Assembly: GCF_014356525.2 (NCBI RefSeq)
Contig: NC_052518.1
Coordinates: 32,696,017-32,760,016 of the forward strand
Length of the DNA stretch: 64,000 bases
Direction of reading: 5' to 3'
From: Nilaparvata lugens
Taxonomy: Eukaryota; Arthropoda; Insecta; Hemiptera; Delphacidae
In this document: one piece after another, positions 1 through 11,289 of the stretch
How positions within the stretch are numbered: position 1 is the first letter of the stretch
Layout: each line of letters begins with the position of its first letter
Made by a program: the position numbers and the translations under genes
The notes under the pieces: generated by a model
Databases searched by the model: none
Told to the model about the DNA's origin: nothing
The model's input: only the letters and a program-made list of their open reading frames with translations

Positions 1-1270
1 TGAATTGATCCGATATCTGGGACATTGCTAGAACTACAGACGATTTCTTGAAAAACGACATTTTGGCCGCCATCTTGTTTTTTCATGATCACAAACATTT
101 TTGAGTTTGCCATCATGGATAATCTACACATCATTATAAAGAGATTGATACCATTTCCAAGTATTTACCTTCAAGGAGTAATTAGTTACAAGGTTTTCTA
201 ATATTGTTGGGATTGGCTATTGGTGGAAAAAGCATGTTTTCTGCTGCAAACAGTACTTTTTACTCTTTTTCCGATGACGCTCCAGCCGTAAAATATGGAC
301 TTACAGCCTCTAACCAGATGTCATTTTGAAGCTTTGGAAATATTCTACAACACTGTGCTAATAATACTAGTGTATGTCTACTGAAAATACATATACAGGG
401 TGGAAAGTGAAATATTGTCCCCAAAAAATGAATGTTTCAAGTTTTTGAAGTTGAATAAATGATGGAAAGAGTGGTCGAAATGAGATGATTATCTCGAACA
501 TCATTGTTTGGTTAATTCTAAACAATTTGGTGGTAAAACCAATCCGATATCTCTCACAATAACTGAATAACAAGCGATATAAAAATTTCTGTCAATAATG
601 ACCGCCATCTTGTATTTTTCAATGATGTCGAATATTTTCGTTGTTTCCATCATCAATATTCTTATTGGTCTAGTTATAAAGAAGAGATTGAGACCATTTG
701 CAAGTCTCTATCTTAAAGTAGTCATGAAGAAATCGGTTTTATAGTTCTAGCTTGTTACCTCATGTCTATGGAAAAACGCACCAGAAATCATGCAGGGTTT
801 TCTTTGGAGGGTGCTGGAGAATTCATTTTTTGACATACAGCGCATGAAGATATATCGTTCCAAAGTTGAAAAAACGCTCTGAATTTCATGGATTTAAAAT
901 GTCTCTGTATCTTGTGTACTAAAAAAGTTTTGATGAAATGAAATTTGAACAAATTCAGAAAATAAAGTTTTTTGGGGCTTTTTTAGGTTATAACTAAGAA
1001 AATATGCGTTTTAAAGGAAAATTCTAATTCACAAAAATTGTAGAAGACAATCTTAAAAAAATTTTGGTCCAAAAAACGGTTGAATATCTTGAACGGTTAT
1101 TGAAATACAAGCGATATAGCAAAACCTTGAAATTTTGGCAGCCATCTTGTTTCCGAGGTGTTTGCCTGTGATTTCGACTTATCATCATCACGATCCTTAT
1201 TATGCTAGACCTAACGAAGAAATTGAGATATGTTCCACGGCTGTTACTCAAAAATGACCACGGAGTGCCT
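1..1270. repeat. Diverged tandem repeat, period about 537 bp
   Basis: Three diverged units can be aligned on the motif CCGCCATCTTGT, near 66, 601 and 1138. Each is followed about 60 to 100 bases later by a shared stretch around TAAAGA-AGATTGA. Nothing in the stretch looks coding. It lies directly upstream of the LINE A endonuclease, so it could be a LINE 5' region with repeated promoter monomers or an unrelated satellite. Confidence 0.5.
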
Positions 1271-1275
1271 TATTC

Positions 1276-2055
1276 ATGACATTTGCGCCTGGACTACTAA
1301 TAAAACAAAAGGAATGCAAACAAAAACTCCAACAAAGCAGTCATAGAGAAAACAAACTATTTACAATCTATCACCTTAACATCCAAAGAGGCCTACAAGG
1401 AAAAATAGACCGACTTACAATAGAGCTAAATCAATTTTCTCCAGATATAGTAATACTATATGAACACGGCCTCAAACAGAAAGAGCTACAACTTACAAAA
1501 CCTCCCGGCTACACACTCATAACAAACTTCTGTAGAACAGCATGTCTATCCACTACTGATGTTGTACCTATGGAAGCACCATACTGGCCTACAGAATAAG
1601 TCTTTGAAACAATTGCTATGAAAGTGAAACTAAACCCCTTCAATCTGATTATTATAGGCACTTACCGATCACCTTACTCCAAAACAGAAAATGAATACTT
1701 GACTGAACTTGGATATCTACTTCAAAAATACACAGCTGAACATTATAGACTGGTGATACTTGGAGATACTAATATTAACATACTAAACACTGACAAACAA
1801 AATTACAAAGATCTGAGAAACATGCTCACACAGCATGGATGCTCTATATATGACATACCGGCTACAAGAATAACAAAATCATCAATTACAAGCATTGATG
1901 GTTACTACCATAACCTGTCAACAGATCTTATCAAATGCACAGCTCACCCCAACCAAATATCGGATCATCTGCTCTGTTCTGTGAAATCTACTCAACTTCC
2001 AATACCAAATCTACAATATATAGATATGCCAGAAATTACTCACTACAAAACCTAA
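1276..2055 (+). pseudogene. LINE A endonuclease domain (degenerate)
   Basis: This is the apurinic/apyrimidinic-type endonuclease of a non-LTR retrotransposon, the enzyme that nicks target DNA to prime reverse transcription. The first piece (1276-1599) has the N-terminal HLNIQRG motif and the PDIVILYEHGLK block. The second piece (1618-2055) has GTYRSPYS, LGDTNIN and ISDHLLC, which match the central and C-terminal catalytic motifs (GDxN and SDH). A frameshift or stop near 1600 separates the two. The linker at 2056-2560 has many stops. The family is probably Jockey/CR1-like, but I cannot name the clade. Confidence 0.8.
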
Positions 2056-2564
2056 AAACATTGAAATCAAAATTAGCACAAATAAACTGGAATACAATAA
2101 ATTAATATGCACAGGTTGGTGTAAAGTACAACAATTTCACTAAAATAATGCAATTTCACATAGATCAGATAATGCCTAGAGAGCCAAAGAAAATCAACTA
2201 CTTGAAAAAAAAACCACCTTCTGGGACAACACCATCATTTTAAAAAGAAAACTGGCTAATGCTCAAAATAGATACATGCTTACCGGATCTACAACAGACA
2301 AGGAACACTAAAACAATCTGAAAAAAATTATATGATTTGGATGTAATGAATTAAAAAGGACATATTTAAAAAGTAAAGTGGAACACTCTAATAATAGAGC
2401 TCAAACATTGTGGAGAATAATCAATAATGAGAGAAACAGTCAAAGTACAGGAAAACCTTTGCCTAATCACAGATAAAAAGAAAATAAACAGACCCCTACC
2501 ATATCAGTTACTTTTTAAATCCATACTTCACCCATAAAAAACCCTACTACAGCAACGAAATTCC

Positions 2565-3388
2565 TCACAACCCAGAAAATCAATTTGATATACCAGCACT
2601 CTGTGAATTCAAGAAAATTACTAAAGAAGAACTGGACCAGCTATTTGCAAGACTCAAATTCAACAACTCTGCTGGCCATGATGACATCACGGTCAAAATT
2701 CCAAAGTACTGTGGGGAAGAACTAACTACACCACTACTAGATATAGTAAATTCGTCTATGGAACAGGCTACATTCTCAAAAAACCTCAAAATTGCCAAGT
2801 TCTATCCTAAATTTAAAGGTGGAAATAAAAATGATGCAAAGAAATTTTGACCAATTGCTAATCAACCAGTGACATCTAAGATCATAGAGTGGGTAATATA
2901 CAACCAACTGATGACTCACCTGGAAAGCAACAAATTACTGACTGTGAGAGAACATGGATTCAGGAGGAGTCTGAGCACTACCACAGCTATATCAGAACTA
3001 TGCAAAGACATGAATAGCATATGGGAAATGCACAAAACAGCAACTCGACTGACTATTCATAGACCTGCACAAAGCATTCGACTCCATAGACTGGAACATC
3101 CTAGAATTAAAATTGAAAAAGTTGAAAATTGAGGGTAAGGAATTGAGGGTTGAATGGATCGAGAACTTCCTATCAGAAAGACTACAGAATGTGGAGATTG
3201 ATCATCATAACAACAGCTTCACCACTACCTACAAATCATTACTTCACCCAGTGACCAGAGGTGTACCCCAGGGATCCATACTGGGTCATCTACTCTTCCT
3301 GGTGTACATAAATTACTTTCCAAAAGAGCTACAGAGTGAGAAATAATGCATCTTGTTTGCGGATGACACCACAATACTTATTCCATCT
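2565..3388 (+). pseudogene. LINE A reverse transcriptase, N-terminal and palm part
   Basis: In successive frames the region shows the RT landmarks of a LINE: NNSAGHDDI near 2660, the KIIEWVIYNQL block near 2880, EHGFR near 2950, then GVPQGSILG near 3260 and the catalytic FADD at 3356-3367. It carries in-frame stops (for example at 2848 and 3344) and at least one frameshift near 3100. The frame is interrupted at 3388 by the Polinton-like insertion and continues in phase at 26671. The host LINE was therefore broken during or after insertion and is not functional now. Confidence 0.85.
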
Positions 3389-3394
3389 GAGAAG
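3389..3394. repeat. Left target-site duplication GAGAAG
   Basis: The hexamer GAGAAG lies immediately outside the left inverted-repeat terminus and recurs immediately outside the right terminus at 26665-26670. Six-base duplications are the known hallmark of Polinton/Maverick insertion. Confidence 0.88.
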
Positions 3395-3468
3395 AGTAGA
3401 CTGATATAGATACTTCTGCTAAGAATTTTTGCACAATCCCCGAGAAATAAGGAAAAATTTTTGCGCAA

Positions 3469-3655
3469 ATCCCCCTCCCCCTCCCCCTCTGCGCCCCCCT
3501 CTCCTCCCCCCTCTCCCTCTCCTTCTCCCTCTCCCTCTCCCTCTCCCTCTCCCTCTCCCTCTCCCTCTCCTTCTCCCTCTCCTTCTCCTCTCCTTCTCCC
3601 TCTCCTTCTCCTCTCCTTCTCCCTCTCCCTCTCCCTCTCCTTATCTTATCTCCCA
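3469..3655 (+). repeat. CCCTCT polypyrimidine tract in left TIR
   Basis: A nearly pure pyrimidine tract on this strand is made of CCCTCT and CCTTCT hexamers. It is mirrored as a purine tract in the right TIR. The Ser-Pro and Leu-Pro reading frames here are by-products of the repeat, not genes. Confidence 0.9.
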
Positions 3656-3728
3656 GTGAGGACGAGGGGGAGGAAGAGAGAGAGAGACAGTGAGGGAAAA
3701 ATAATTTCCCTTTTTGGAGGAAAAATTC

Positions 3729-4225
3729 CCTACTGTCAAATTAAAGTGAATCCATCTTTATACTGACAGATTAAAGTGAATCCATCTAATGCTATACTGT
3801 CAAATTAAAGTGAATCCATCTAATGCTATACTGTCAAATTAAAGTGAATCCATCTAATGCTATACTGTCAAATTAAAGTGAATGCTAAATGAGTGAATCT
3901 GTATAATGTCCCTTTGAGGGAAAAATTCTCTACTGTCAAATTAAAGTGAATCTGTTACATCTTTATACTGACAGATTAAAGTGAATCCATCTAATGCTAT
4001 ACTGTCAAATTAAAGTGAATCCATCTAATGCTATACTGTCAAATTAAAGTGAATCCATCTAATGCTATACTGTCAATTAAAGTGAATGCTAAATGAGTGA
4101 ATCTGTATAATGTCCCTTTGAGGGAAAAATTCTCTACTGTCAAATTAAAGTGAATCTGTTACATCTTTATACTGACAGATTAAAGTGAATCCATCTAATG
4201 CTATACTGACAGTGAGAGTCAACCT
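3729..4225 (+). repeat. 34-bp subterminal repeat array (left TIR)
   Basis: The unit is about 34 bp, with core TTAAAGTGAATCCATCTAAT followed by GCTATACTGTCA. It is repeated in tandem, with variants carrying ACTGACAG in place of ACTGTCAA. A larger block with GTCCCTTTGAGGG occurs twice. Iterated subterminal motifs of this kind could bind an element-encoded protein, but that is inference. Confidence 0.85.
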
Positions 4226-5279
4226 TGGAAGATATGCTCAAATTATTCTCTCAGTCAGATCTTACTTCAGACAGCTTCAGCATCATGAATCTCTAAGATA
4301 TAAGAACCCAATTCAACTTATACTGACAGATTAAAGTGAATCAATCCCAGTCTAGTATAGATAAGAAACTCTTTTGTAGATGTGCTAAAACCCTATTACT
4401 CTTTAAGTTTCTCGTTCTAGAGTTAGTTGCAAGGATCTTTTCAAATATTCTTTCCAAATTCATGTTAATGCATAACAATATTAGCTACAACTATTGACAA
4501 CTGCTTTTTTCATATCATATGCACTTCAAAAAATATTTTCTCAGTCTATATTATGTAAATTCATTTATAATTGTATATAAGTGTAAAAAACCAGTATATA
4601 TTGTAATCTACACGAATAAAGCATTCTCTCATTAGCTTTATTTATTTATTAGATAGAGCGAACAATACAATAGTTGGAAAAGAAAAAACAGGCTATTGCC
4701 CAAAACTTCTTCAATTTCCTGATTTTGTCACAAATCGTTCAAATATTATGTTCACTTCAATTTCAACATCAAATCTTCAATCTGAAACTATGAATCAGAA
4801 TAAAACAAAGAGTTTCAAATTTAGATAAATTGATAATGAAACTTGCGTTAAAACAAAAACTTCAAATATTCATACTGTTTTTGTTAAGAAGTTTGATGAA
4901 ACTTCTATAGCAATGATTAAACCTTTCCTTGTCTGTATGACATCTCAAGTAATTGAAGCATTTAATTTGTTACAAAATTTGGTTCTCAAGCACTATCACG
5001 GATCTATCTAGTGACTATCTATCTATGAGCTTGAATTTTTCTTTTTTCATCATGTCAAAGTCCATACCAATCCTATTTGAAATAAGTAAATGTGCTTAAA
5101 TTTTAAACCATTTTCAGCAAATACTAAATTAAATAAGAGATTTGTTTTTCCCCCAGCACTGGGAGATATAATTAACATTCTTGCATTTTCTTTATTTGTA
5201 ATTAATTTATCAAAGTATTCCAAAAATGGCTATAGATATCCTCAGACCTATATCACTTGGTGTGCTCAAATCAACATCA

Positions 5280-5580
5280 TCAATATCGGTACAGTTCTCT
5301 TAGGAAAATTCGATTTCCACTGACAACAAGTTCCCACGAGTGTGAAAGAAAACTTTTAAGTTTATGCTTGTTTAAGACTAGAGAATACTCATTGGGCAAG
5401 TTGATAACCTCTTTAAAGTCTCCTTCACTATCAATATCAATTATGTGTATGCAAATTTCACCACTATCAGGAAATGTGACATTGGTTACAGTAAGCCAAA
5501 TGGTCAAAACCCCAATTTGCTTGCAGGTCTGCATCAATTGAAAATTCATTAAAGCTTGCGCAATCGAAATAAGCACTCAT
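5280..5580 (-). pseudogene. Broken small ORF next to the left TIR, unknown function
   Basis: Read outward toward the left end, an ATG at 5580 opens a frame starting MSAYFDCASF, which hits a stop after about 37 codons near 5467. An overlapping frame continues to 5280 with acidic DIDSEGDF and KLKSFLSHSWELVV segments. The two halves look like one short protein of about 100 aa broken by a single frameshift. I do not recognise the family. It lies just inside the TIR and is transcribed outward, as are the genes at the other end. Confidence 0.4.
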
Positions 5581-5984
5581 TTTATCAGTTTGAACGTTTC
5601 AAAGCAAATGACACCTTCTGTTGCTGCAATTCGATGCGTGATATACTTTCCTTATCTAATGTGATGTTACGTAGTGAAATCCATCGCTCATGCCAAGGTT
5701 ATAGAGAGAGAGAAATGGTAATGCGCTCCTATGTGTTTTAGACAAGTAGCAGACTGGTATGCACCCAATTCGAGCCTCCTCGCGCGTTGCTGCAAAAGCC
5801 ATGTGTGTTGAGTTTGCTCTCCTTTACTTCGTCATCCGTAAAATGGCTCTTTCCCTGTAGCAGAGCACAGCATTTTACGAATGAGGAGTAAAGAGAGAAT
5901 AGAGAATTCATTCCGTTCTCCACTATGATCGACCGTTCGCTACTACTAGCAGTCCTGCTACGAAGTCTGCTTTCCCTCTCTCTA
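5581..5984. other. No gene recognised
   Basis: This interval has only short frames. A segment around 5760-5790 (CCAATTCGAGCCTCCTCGCG) recurs in diverged form near 6428, which suggests old internal duplication. Confidence 0.5.
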
Positions 5985-6175
5985 TAGTGACAGATTAAAG
6001 TGAATCCATCTAATGCTATACTGACAGATTAAAGTGAATGCATCTAATGCTCTACTGTCAAATTAAAGTGAATCCATCTAATGCTATACTGTCAAATTAA
6101 AGTGAATCCATCTTTATTCTGAGTGAATCTGTTACATCTTTATACTGTAAAATTATAAAGTGATTGCAAATAATA
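5985..6175 (+). repeat. Internal copy of the 34-bp TIR repeat array
   Basis: Five or so units of the TTAAAGTGAATCCATCTAAT repeat reappear more than 700 bp inside the left TIR, in the same orientation as in that TIR. They probably came from an earlier duplication of the end. Confidence 0.85.
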
Positions 6176-7129
6176 ATTCGGAGGGTACAAGAGAGTGTGA
6201 TACACCCATCGTTTCTCTGTCTCTCGCATAAGCTTAAAGATTGTGCAAACTACTAGGTGGAAAAAAAAAACAGATGGCTCCATGCGTTATCTCCTATTCT
6301 CGCTACTGCTTTTTCCTCTATTACGAAAGCCATGACAAAAATCAATCGTGAGTTCCTTTTTAATCCTGCCTTCCTATACTGCCAGTTGAAGTGAATCCAT
6401 ATTATTCACTTTATATGTGGCTTGCACCCAACTCGAGCCTCCTGGCACATTGCTGCTTTTTCCTCTATTACGAAAGCCATGACAAAAATCAGTCGTGAGT
6501 TCCTTTTTAATCCGTCATTCGTATACTAGTGAAACCATTTATGCTTCTCTCCACGCAGCGATCTCTGCATTACGAATGCCGAGTAAAGGATCATGTCGGT
6601 CTCTTCTTTGATCGGTCATACGCTACTGCCAGTTTAAGTGAATCCACCTCAGCAGCTATGCCTTAGTACATCGCTTCTCACAAGTAGCAGTTTGAGATTG
6701 CCAGATGGCCCCATGCGTTATCTCCTATTCTCAAATCACCATATTTCTAAATTCCTTTTTTTTTTTTTGCTATTATCAACAACGAAATAAGCTATTTTGA
6801 ACCATCTCTTATCACTGAAAATCCAATGTTCCCGGTTCACACACCTAGCAATGAGATTTCGCTACAACTCTTCACATTCCTGCAATATCAATTATAATTA
6901 TTCCACTGTCACCAATCTTTAATACTGCTGGCTTTTCTATGATTGAGATAACTACGATAATAAATGCAATTGCTGTAGATTGAAGATTCCTACAGCATTC
7001 CCTGTTATGACATGTTCTGTATTTTATTTTACTGAGTAGGCTCAATCCAGAAATTACTTGAACAGAATGACTTGTGATCACAATCCCTTACACTTGGGAG
7101 ATTTGTCTATCAAGAGGAATAATTTGTCT

Positions 7130-7132
<3 letters not shown>
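6176..7132. other. Unannotated; short internal duplications
   Basis: Diverged duplicates include the ATTACGAAAGCCATGACAAAAATC segment (near 6319 and 6469) and a CCATGCGTTATCTCCTATTCT segment (near 6280 and 6710). No convincing coding region or transposon end is visible. Confidence 0.45.

Positions 7133-7187
<55 letters not shown>
7133..7187. repeat. (TA)n microsatellite
   Basis: About 27 TA dinucleotides in a row. Confidence 0.98.
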
Positions 7188-7192
<5 letters not shown>

Positions 7193-7383
7193 TGATATCA
7201 GAGTATGGAGGAACTGCTTTCCTTTTCATATTATCCTTGAAATGCAAAATTTCAAAAAACCTTTTGTGTACATCGACGCACAGTTGAAAAAGAAATATTC
7301 CTGCCAAATATCATGGAATTCTATCAACGCGTTTGACTGTAATCGCGTTACATACGGACAGACAAAAGAAAATCCTAGTTAAA

Positions 7384-7640
7384 AAATAGACCTCACTACG
7401 TTCGGTCAATTAATTAACAAAATATTTCATCTTAATTATGAAATAATTGAAAAATATAATTTCTTTCTTAATAAAATATTATTGATTATTCTAAACGAGA
7501 ATAAACAGTTGCTATTACATCAATAAACCTGTATCAGCTACTGTCTTTAGAAGGCATGACAAGACAGAGAGGTTCGGTAACGTTTTTCTCCTATCTCTCT
7601 CCACTGCCATTATAACGTGGACCTCACTATAGAAGCAAGA
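7384..7640. mobile_element. Diverged MITE relic related to the one at 34128-35000
   Basis: The segment shares AAAATATTTCATCTTAATTA, the GTATCAGCTACTGTC block and the terminal CCATTATAACGTGGACCTCA with the palindromic MITE and its flank at 34250-35000. It shares its first part with 59480-59625. It has no coding capacity. Confidence 0.55.
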
Positions 7641-7659
7641 ATCATTCAAAGCTATTTTT

Positions 7660-9940
7660 ATGGATGAAATTAGTCATGGGGACTCAACTTTCCAGTTCAC
7701 CCCTAAGTTTGAGAACTAATACGCGAAGGTATTAATTTAACTTTGGCTCCTCATTGATGATTTTAATTAGTTCGGACAAAATCCATTTTCAACTACTTCA
7801 AATAGCGCTATCCTCTTCAGACTGCTGGGAACTCAAAAACTGAATGGATAACAAGAATTGAACTCCTCTACATGCCAAGTGCATCGTGTGGAACTGACGA
7901 GATGAAAACCCTTTTCACTCATAAATGTGAGTGCTATCATAGGCCTACTAAGCTCCAATTTACTGGAATGAGTTTGATAACTTTCCATTTATGGACTCCG
8001 AGTATGACGCTCTTATTCTACTTAAAACAAACAATACATACAATCGTCTCTACAATTGATAGGAAATCAAATTTCCAAGTTTATGCCATTGAAAAACAAT
8101 TTCGCGCTAGAATTTTGATAAGAAAGCTTCGTAAATATTGTGGAGTCTTCTAAACACTGTACACTTCTCTGTCTTCTTACACATGAATAGAATTTGTTTG
8201 ATACATATCTATATACCACTATATCTGGCTCACTAAATCATTTTAAGTGTGTTAAGGACTGGAATAATTTATGAAAAGGTTGAAGTGCAAGTTGAATCTG
8301 AATGCATTAAGAGTTTTTAATGTAATAAAGAAATTTTAATGTAGAAGTAGAAAGTCTGTTCGTGCTCTATCAAAAACGAAGTTAATAAAACAAAATGAAT
8401 TAGTTCGAAACTCAATAAAACTGAAACTTCTGATATAGAGACGCGTGGCTTTGTAATACAAGATATCCACGAATAGTCTATTTTAGTGAAATTTAAAAAT
8501 ATTCTAGGCTATGAGGAATGAATGCACGTGGTATTTTAGAGCGTAATATATAAGTAGGTAGTAATTAGTGAATTTCCACGAGCTTGCTAAGCTCGTGCAT
8601 GCTAATCTTCGTACCAAAGTTTGATTGGAGCTCACCTATTATGATGGAATCTAGACCACAGCTACGCAGAATGTGTGGTCTCTTCGCTCATCGAAGTTAT
8701 TGAAGTGACAAAATCACTTTACCTCACCCACTCGCTGAAAAGGCCAACTCTGATTGTCAACCAACTATTATAGCAAGATGTAGTGTGGATGTAGTGTCTA
8801 GATAGTAAGTATCACAACTGTGCTGCCTGTGCCTGTGTCATTCTCAAAGCTCTGTAGTTTTGGAGGCATTTCAAATTTCAATTGATAATTAGGTTCTCTT
8901 TGTTATTGAATTGAACTATTTCAATTAACCTTGATCATTAACTGATTATAAGCTTATAACTCTACATAATCTTGGTGACTGGAAACAATTAAACAGTTGA
9001 AACTTGATCAAAGTTGAATTCAAGAATATAAAATCTAAGAGGAGCAGTTATATTACACCGACTAGAAGAATTTTTCATTCTCCTAAAACAATTGAATCCG
9101 TGTTCATTTGAATGTTGAGAAAAAACGTGCTTCTATTCATAGTGTTTTTCGAGATAGTATAAAATTTATATCACTCTCAAGCAGACGCAGACAAGCTTAA
9201 TATCTTGTTCTTAGCATCATATCCTTCAATTGTGAGCTATTCTATTTGAGATTTTCTCATCAGAGAAAACTCCCCTCATTTCTGGGAATCTTGAATTATC
9301 ATGCATTCCTATTATCCTGATACTGCACAATTTCATTCTCCAAGAAATCATTATTATATTATTTTTCTATTGTTTCCCTCTTCTGCAGACACTGTAGAGT
9401 CCATAAGAAGGTTTTGCTCAGTGATTCTATTCTCAGACAGCCAGTTCATAACTTTCTACTTATGCAGTATTCTACTGAGCGCAACCCTTTCAGATCCTCT
9501 TATTGTTTTATTGTCTGCTTTCTTTTGTTGTCTCACAATTTTTCATCAACACTCGACATTCATTTTATGTTTTCCTCGTATACGTAAGTGCTTTTAGGGA
9601 ACTTATTAGTAGTAAGCATATTGTCATCTTATGATATACAAGCCAGCAGGCTCGCATCACTCGCCTTATCCTCTTTTTACCCTGGACACCCGGCTAGATC
9701 ATCCATAAACTAAGATCTAGAGAAAGATAAATTATTATCTAAAAATAAATATCAGATAAGCAAAGATGAATTTTTCACTTGAACTTGCTTTCTTCCTTCT
9801 AAAAGAAACTGAAAATCCCAGGCTTGATTCAATCTCGATTGATTTCAACTATGTAGCGCAAAAGTCTCTATTTTTATAAAAAATTCAGTTATTTTCCAGA
9901 TAGAGACTTGGATTGTTCCATTTCAGTCCAGTTTTTCATC
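7660..9940. other. No recognisable gene
   Basis: About 2.3 kb has only short frames with no known motif. A small perfect hairpin (CACGAGCTTGCTAAGCTCGTG) lies near 8577-8597. A 98-codon frame at 9301-9597 is Phe/Ser-rich and unsupported. Polinton core genes could have decayed here beyond what I can detect by eye. Confidence 0.4.
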
Positions 9941-10077
9941 ATGTCAAAGTCCATACCAATCCTATTTGAAATAAGTAAATGTGCTTAAATTTTAAACCAT
10001 TTTCAGCAAATACTAAATTAAATAAGAGATTTGTTTTTCCCCCCAGCACTGGGAGATATAATTAACATTCTTGCATT
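9941..10077 (+). repeat. Internal copy of the inner TIR segment
   Basis: This matches 5046-5190 of the left TIR almost exactly (ATCATGTCAAAGTCCATACC through GGGAGATATAATTAACATTC), in the same orientation. It implies rearrangement or nested insertion within the element. Confidence 0.85.
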
Positions 10078-10441
10078 GTGAGGTAGTAGCTCTCCATTTT
10101 TACAAAATGCAGGCTTTTCTTTATTTGTAATCATGAGTTAACAATTGGTAATTGACTCATGATTACAAACGTACAGTACGTGATCTGATAAGCCACTGAA
10201 AATTTAGAACAATGACCGAGGTCATGATGACGCTACTTGTGTGAGAGAGGCGTTTCCCAGAGATTGGAATGTAGAGCAACACTCTCCACCTCCTCTCCAC
10301 ATCATCAGACAGATGTTCAAAAGAAGAACGAAATGAGAACCAATTTTTTATGAGGAGCTATTATATTTTCAGCAAATGTACATCATGATATTTACAATAA
10401 ATGGAATGTATTTACAATAAATGTACATGTTATTTACAAAA

Positions 10442-10672
10442 CTATTTTTCATCTAATAGTTGATCTTTACTAGGTTTAGAAAACCCAATCCATTTCACTA
10501 ACAGTCCTTTTTTATCACGTTTTAATATGTTTTCAATCAAATACACCTGTCTCTCCGTTTCGTTTAATTGCGTTTTTTTAATTTCTTCTGCATTAAACCT
10601 ACCACTAATTACTTCTCCGTTTAGATCTCTCAGTGAGTAGGTTATAGGTTGAGAAGGAAATATAGAGTGTAA
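10442..10672 (-). pseudogene. Retroviral-type integrase, C-terminal tail (Polinton)
   Basis: Read on the minus strand, about 75 codons end at a stop at 10442. The segment has PITYSLRDLNGEVISGRF, then a chromodomain-like block with YLIENILKRDKKGLLVKWIG. Such an SH3-like tail followed by a chromodomain-like module ends the integrases of Polintons/Mavericks and adintoviruses, and resembles those of Gypsy elements. There is no start and no DDE catalytic core upstream: the frame closes with a stop at 10673-10675. It is a fragment of the enzyme that would have inserted this element. Assignment to Polinton rather than Gypsy integrase rests on the GEVISGRFNAEE pattern and the element context. Confidence 0.7.
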
Positions 10673-10695
10673 TCAGACTAAACCGCCTTCATATA

Positions 10696-10819
10696 TTATT
10701 CTAACTTACAACTAATACATTTATTCCTTAAACCTCTACAAGTATTACAATTAATTTTCACATTCAAAGCTTTTAGTATTTAATAGTTTTATTCTCTCCT
10801 CAATTAACGAGTTCATCAT
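10696..10819 (-). pseudogene. Small zinc-finger-like ORF, frameshifted
   Basis: From an ATG at 10819 a 22-codon frame (starting MMNSLIEERIKLL) stops at 10751. The adjacent frame then encodes CNTC-x6-CISC, a pair of CxxC knuckles that could bind zinc. A one-base frameshift separates the parts. It lies just downstream of the 10836-11255 exon on the same strand and may be part of that gene. Function unknown. Confidence 0.35.
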
Positions 10820-10835
10820 AATCTCTGTAAAAAAG

Positions 10836-11255
10836 TTAAAGTTTGTACAACATCGCTGATTCGCCACACATTTTCATAATTTCAAATGTAAATCTTACAC
10901 TATCAATGTTTTTATCTGTTAACCTATCATCAATGAAATAATACATTCGAATATTCAACCAACCTAATGAATTACAATAGCAAAATTCAGGAATTTCCTT
11001 TAATTCGCATCTTCGATGTCTATCAACTATATTCTTATTTATAATATAACATACGCTTATATGTTCTGACTTCTGTTCTTCACTTTTACCAGGTTTTATA
11101 AATGTTAAATATTCCTCAAACGTTAGTCCTTCTTTTCCGAAATTACTCAATTCTAATATTGTTTTGTCAATAAGTTTGAAATAACAACATCTATATTTTT
11201 TATCGATTTTATTCGAAAAATAGTTCTTATCAAATGAAATGAATCCATCTCCAAT
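10836..11255 (-). CDS. Uncharacterised Cys-rich protein exon (paralogue of 11290-11667)
   Basis: An open frame of 139 codons ends at 10836. It is open back to 11255, where TTTAATTTCAG on the minus strand is a good splice acceptor, so this is probably a 3' exon rather than a gene starting at an internal TTG. The centre has LTFEEYLTF and EHISVC, followed by a Cys-containing EFCYCNSLGWL segment. The neighbouring frame at 11290-11667 shares the YLTF-(x)n-HISVC pattern, so the two are diverged relatives. I do not recognise the family. Both lie between the integrase tail and the replication-like gene, on the integrase strand. Confidence 0.5.
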   Translation of the reverse strand: MGDGFISFDKNYFSNKIDKKYRCCYFKLIDKTILELSNFGKEGLTFEEYLTFIKPGKSEEQKSEHISVCYIINKNIVDRHRRCELKEIPEFCYCNSLGWLNIRMYYFIDDRLTDKNIDSVRFTFEIMKMCGESAMLYKL

Positions 11256-11289
11256 CTGAAATTAAACAGAATATGCTATCAATCTTGTT

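Larger units (their letters stand above)
3395..5260 (+). repeat. Left terminal inverted repeat of the Polinton-like element
   Basis: The left arm pairs with the reverse complement of 25001-26664, with near identity over the regions I compared. It is about 200 bp longer because one internal block around 3877-4180 occurs twice here and once on the right. From the end inward it holds a pyrimidine-rich tract, an array of 34-bp units, and an AT-rich unique stretch. Similarity stops after CCTATATCACTTGG at 5260. Confidence 0.88.

Noticed and set aside
3429..3766. Ser-Pro/Leu-Pro-rich ORFs in the left TIR, and Arg/Gly- or Ser-Pro-rich ORFs at 26317-26640
   Set aside because: They are translations of a simple CCCTCT/GGGAGA tract in several frames, mirrored in both TIRs, with no codon structure.
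3729..4225. Possible CRISPR array from regular 34-bp repeats
   Set aside because: Units are directly tandem with no unique spacers, the genome is eukaryotic and no cas genes are present; it is a subterminal repeat array.
7872..8153. 93-aa ORF
   Set aside because: No recognisable domain, no promoter or splice context; length is compatible with chance.
9301..9597. 98-aa hydrophobic ORF as a possible membrane gene
   Set aside because: Low-complexity Phe/Ser/Leu composition expected in T-rich DNA, no motif and no duplicate in sibling sequence.
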